The notes below the pieces were generated by a model. The model saw only the letters and a list, made by a program, of their open reading frames with translations. It ran no database searches and was not told the DNA's origin. The position numbers and the translations under genes were made by a program. From positions 27,753,501 through 27,817,500 of the forward strand of contig NC_068557.1 of NCBI RefSeq assembly GCF_022201045.2: DNA of 64,000 bases, given 5' to 3'. Position 1 is the stretch's first letter; each line of letters opens with the position of its first letter. This document shows positions 60,401 to 64,000 of this stretch, one piece after another. The stretch comes from Citrus sinensis (taxonomy: Eukaryota > Streptophyta > Magnoliopsida > Sapindales > Rutaceae).

Positions 60401-60419
60401 CTCTCTCTCTATATATATA

Positions 60420-62021
60420 GTCCTTCTTTAGTGTGGGCACGCTCATTTATTTTATGCGAACACACTATTAAATCATACAATTTAATAAAGTCACTTTAAT
60501 TAACCATTAAGCCGCATAGTTTAATAATGTATCTACACAAAAAAAAAAAAAGAGACCGTGAGAATAATTATGCATTATGTAGTGAGGATATCCTCACTTT
60601 ATTAAAATGAGAATATCAGTAAAATACAAAAAAACACAGGTTTCAATACACTGATAAACAAAAAAATATAGTATCCAATATATTTAGATATGTATTTTTT
60701 TATAATTTTCTAACATACTCATTTAAATAAAATAAGGATATTCTCATTAGAGAAAAACTATATGCATGTATGTATGTGTGTAATTTTTATTATATAATGC
60801 ATCCTCTCCTCGATTGAGTTTAATGCAGTAAGATAATCTGATAATCTTGCTTCTTGACAACAGATTAATAATGTGTCTTCTTCTTGTCCATCGGCTGCTG
60901 AAACTGAAGATTCCAGACTCCTTCAAACTTAATTTCCAAATTAATTAATTAAGTAGGGAGCAGGATTAATGAATTGCTTTCTTTATCAAAGACTCGTTTT
61001 CAATAGTACCCACAATTATTCGCAATGTTTGTATTAAAATATTCCTTCAAATTTGTTTGCACATTATGCTGTTTTAGAAATTCTTATACAATTTATCAAC
61101 AAAGTCTTTGATTCTATATCACAATTATTATTAATTGAAGAATTGTACATTGGGGTGAATAAATTTTGGCTATGCATATAATTTAGAGGCAACCCTTTAT
61201 TTTTCAATATTAGTTAGGCACATCCTTTTACATAAAATTAGAGCAAAACTCGCCATATATTGACCTGTGTCAAGGGTGTAGCAGAAAGATCTGCTTGTGT
61301 ATATGATTAGAAGTGTAAAGATTTCAAAAAAATCCCACGAAATTTAAAAAAATTAAAGCAACCATCAATTCTTAAACTAATTTTTAAATATGAACTGAGC
61401 ATTTGAACTTGTATGGTTATCTTCGGCTCAGTTAATACGTCTCTTCCCTTAATTATTTACCGTAGATAAGAAGATTTGTATCAATGCTAATTGTCATAAG
61501 TTGCATATCTGAAAATTACAACAAGCATGTTTACTGTCGTGGTTCAATTTACACACACACACACACACACAGACCTCCCAATGTGATAAGCAATTCCAAT
61601 GATATACACAAAGCATTAAAATATTAAACATTCACAGTTGTATCTATGATATCCTTTCGCAACTTCTATGATCTGTTGTTATATTGAAGTGGAGTTCTGC
61701 CATTATTTCAGTTACAAAGGTAGTTTGCACAATTGTCATAAGATCAATCTTTAGATTAATGAGTTTGATTTTATCTCATTGGTTTTCAAAATTTTCAAGT
61801 ATTTCCAATTCAATGTATTCCCCGATATACTGCTTTCACATGTAGTTATAAAAATATTACAAGCTGGTTGACATAATTAATTAATCTGGAATCTTGCGAA
61901 CTTGATTAGAAAGACTTTGAAACAAATAAAAATCCCAAAATGTAAATGATAAGTAAAGTTACAACACACAAGACCACACACGGATGAAATTCATTTTTCA
62001 GGAAATCAATTTAAGACAAAT
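60420..62021. other. Spacer between decayed and third germin-like gene
   Basis: Contains GLP-flanking block copy 2 (60849-60952) and an (AC)n run near 61551-61571. No gene. Confidence 0.55.
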
Positions 62022-62672
62022 CTAAAATTTTGTTTGAAGTTGATCGACAACGGACTTGTCAACCTGAAAGGCCTTGGCAAGAATATCAGCAGCAATGGCC
62101 GGGTTAGATCCGAAAACGGCATTAGCAATAGTGATGACTCCAGGATTCTGGCTGCTCAATGCAGAGATTGAGAAGGCATTTCCATGACCCACATTGCGTT
62201 GAAAGTGAACGAGTCCAATCGGGAACACAAACACATCACCCTTTTGAAGAACCTTCGTGATGAGCCTGTTTTCTGGGTTAGATGTCACGAATCCGACCTC
62301 AAGGCTTCCTTCGATGACTGTTAGAATCTCAGTGGCACGGGGGTGAACATGAGGAGGAACCACTCCCCATGGTGCGTAATCGATGCGAGCCAATGAGACG
62401 CCAAGAGTGTTGAGTCCGGGTATTTGAGCCACTGTGACCGGTGTCACCCTAGAGCCAAGTGGGTTTTCTGTGTTGCCAGCTACATGCAGTCCGCTGAAGG
62501 AAAAGTGGCTAGCCTGTGCGAGTTTTGGGTCCATGCAGGCGAAGCCGTTGACTCTTACGGGGCCACTGGGGTCTGCAACGCAGAAATCTTGAAGAGGGCT
62601 AGGCTCAAAAGCAAGTGCAAGATTAGCACAAGTGATCGCTAGTAAACTCAGTACCAAAATGCGCCTGGCCAT
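62022..62672 (-). CDS. Germin-like protein 3
   Basis: Intact single-exon germin-like gene, 216 residues, starting [16 protein letters not shown] longer frame opens at an ATG at 62744, but the TATA box at 62750-62759 would put the transcript start downstream of that ATG. The homologous start at 62672 is therefore chosen. Disulfide cysteines and all four metal ligands ([18 protein letters not shown]) are present. Promoter module, TATA and flanking block match germin-like 2, so both came from the same duplicated unit. Confidence 0.95.
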   Translation of the reverse strand: MARRILVLSLLAITCANLALAFEPSPLQDFCVADPSGPVRVNGFACMDPKLAQASHFSFSGLHVAGNTENPLGSRVTPVTVAQIPGLNTLGVSLARIDYAPWGVVPPHVHPRATEILTVIEGSLEVGFVTSNPENRLITKVLQKGDVFVFPIGLVHFQRNVGHGNAFSISALSSQNPGVITIANAVFGSNPAIAADILAKAFQVDKSVVDQLQTKF

Positions 62673-62749
62673 TTTGATTGATCTCTCTTGATTAGAGCAG
62701 ATATTAATATTAAGCGAAGAAGTGCGGTGAGGATTCAATTGCATGAACT

Positions 62750-62759
62750 CTATTTATAG
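62750..62759 (-). promoter_or_regulatory. TATA box of germin-like gene 3
   Basis: CTATAAATAG on the minus strand, 78-87 bases upstream of the chosen ATG and directly next to the upstream ATG it rules out. Confidence 0.75.
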
Positions 62760-62861
62760 CCAGTAACGTAGTAGTAGTAGAGCGTTGCAATTACTTCCAT
62801 GATATTAAAATACAAAATAAAATATGGATAAAGAATCATAGTCCTAAATGGAAATTAAAGC

Positions 62862-62896
62862 GGTGCCGTCTAAGCTTCAAACGTGTTGAAATAGTC
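62862..62896 (-). promoter_or_regulatory. Conserved GLP upstream module (germin-like gene 3)
   Basis: Minus-strand GACTATTTCAACACGTTTGA, AGCTTA, GACGGCACC, 190-224 bases before the ATG. Confidence 0.7.
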
Positions 62897-64000
62897 TTCG
62901 TTCTTTGACTTAAAATTTGAGCATTTTGTGGATATATAAAAGTTAAATGATCTTTACTATAATTCCCCCGTATAATTAAGCCGATTGCCTCACGCTGTGT
63001 TTATTACTTGTAATTAATTTTTCGACGTATATACCTTCTGACTGCATTCTTTTCCCGATTAATTAAGTTTGATACAGTCAGATAATCCGATCAATCCTTG
63101 TGATTACTTCAGCAGTGTTGCCAAATGGTTAGTACATTTGCTTCTTGACAAGAAAATAATTCCTTCTTGTCTGTCGGCCGCTTAAACTGAAGATGCCAGA
63201 CTCCTTCAAACTTAATTTCCAAATTAATTAATTACGAGTTGAGGGTTAATTAATTGCTTGTTTTTATTTTTTATGTTGTTTACTGATTTGTTTGTTAAAT
63301 ATTTGAAGTTTGAAATTTTATTAATTTCATATCTTTTCTCAACTTTTTTGTTTGTTTTTTTGTAATTTACATATGATTTTTAAATATTTATATCTTAATA
63401 GAAAAAGTTAACATTTGTGACTTTTTTTCTAAATGAGAAAATATCTCAATGAGAAGTAGATATCGTATTAAAAAATGTCTCTATTAAATATATTTATTTC
63501 CTAAACAAAATTCTTTTTTTTTTCTTTTTTATATTTACAAGGACAAAAATGTCAAACAATCATGTTTAAGATTTTTATTTATTTATTTATTAAAATAAAC
63601 AAAATGTCACTATATGTTCAAATCTTAAAAAAAGAAAAATAAACATGTCATTTAGATACTTATATTTAAATCCATTTCGATTTCAGATTAAACGACTGAG
63701 CGACTTCTGCTTTATGTATAAACAAACTTAGAATTCACTCTACGTTTTGTTGTACTTAAATATTATGGACTAGAATAAACCATTTTAATTATTTTATATT
63801 TTACCAGATTAACTAATGCCAAATACTAAGGAGTAACTTTGGTAGACTTATTTATTATGTGATCAAATATTATGTTAAATAATCTAATTTTGTAACACCT
63901 TATATAGTAATATATTATAGACAAGTATAACATTTAATTACATTATTTTAGATTATAATGAACTGAGTAATTTTGCAGTAACATATGAGGGGTCCCTAAT
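62897..64000. other. Upstream flank of germin-like gene 3 to window end
   Basis: Contains GLP-flanking block copy 3 (63140-63236), then AT-rich sequence. No gene seen. Confidence 0.55.

Noticed and set aside
60195-60499. Two overlapping 83-codon frames
   Set aside because: Both lie in SINE copy 2; not coding.
62673-62744. 24-codon N-terminal extension of germin-like 3
   Set aside because: The TATA box at 62750-62759 is next to this ATG, so transcription should start downstream of it. The extension is also not hydrophobic, and the paralogues start at the later Met.

Overview
The window is plant nuclear DNA, AT-rich and full of short non-autonomous transposons. It carries intron-containing genes with GT-AG splice sites, plant-only gene families (BBE-like oxidases, germin-like proteins, EC1, MEE22) and a plant-type tRNA-Ser(AGA) gene. 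Gene content and protein sequences suggest a woody eudicot. Citrus or another Sapindales is my guess from memory, not something proven here.

Layout. 0-4 kb: a two-exon SAM-dependent O-methyltransferase (+), with a 141-bp tandem duplication in its upstream region. 4-10 kb: no gene; a diverged 0.56-kb duplication and a solo Copia-type LTR. 10-27.6 kb: four intronless BBE-like FAD oxidase genes, all on +, separated by 1.8-5 kb of spacer holding a MULE-type MITE and other terminal-inverted-repeat elements. The four differ at residues that control chemistry in this family. 28.3-36.8 kb: an eight-exon minus-strand gene for a 1576-residue coiled-coil protein like Arabidopsis MEE22/EMB1611. 38.3-46.5 kb: two tandem six-exon fatty acid 2-hydroxylase genes (-). 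47.1 kb: tRNA-Ser(AGA). 47.5-50.35 kb: what looks like three head-to-tail Helitrons (-); the middle one holds an EC1 (egg-cell secreted) gene broken by one stop. 52.6-52.9 kb: a tRNA-Ser pseudogene and a small MITE. 54-63 kb: a germin-like protein cluster with three intact genes, two decayed pieces, two copies of a tRNA-derived SINE and a conserved upstream module.

How the genes relate. The BBE-like and germin-like proteins are secreted enzymes typical of cell-wall and defence chemistry, and both clusters grew by local duplication. The O-methyltransferase next to four flavin oxidases could belong to a small specialised-metabolism cluster, but nothing in the sequence proves co-function. MEE22 and the hydroxylases are housekeeping or developmental genes. 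The least ordinary region is the Helitron array with the EC1 copy. Gene models were spliced by eye; all reading frames close exactly (MEE22 4731 nt, FAH genes 717 and 711 nt, OMT 1080 nt).
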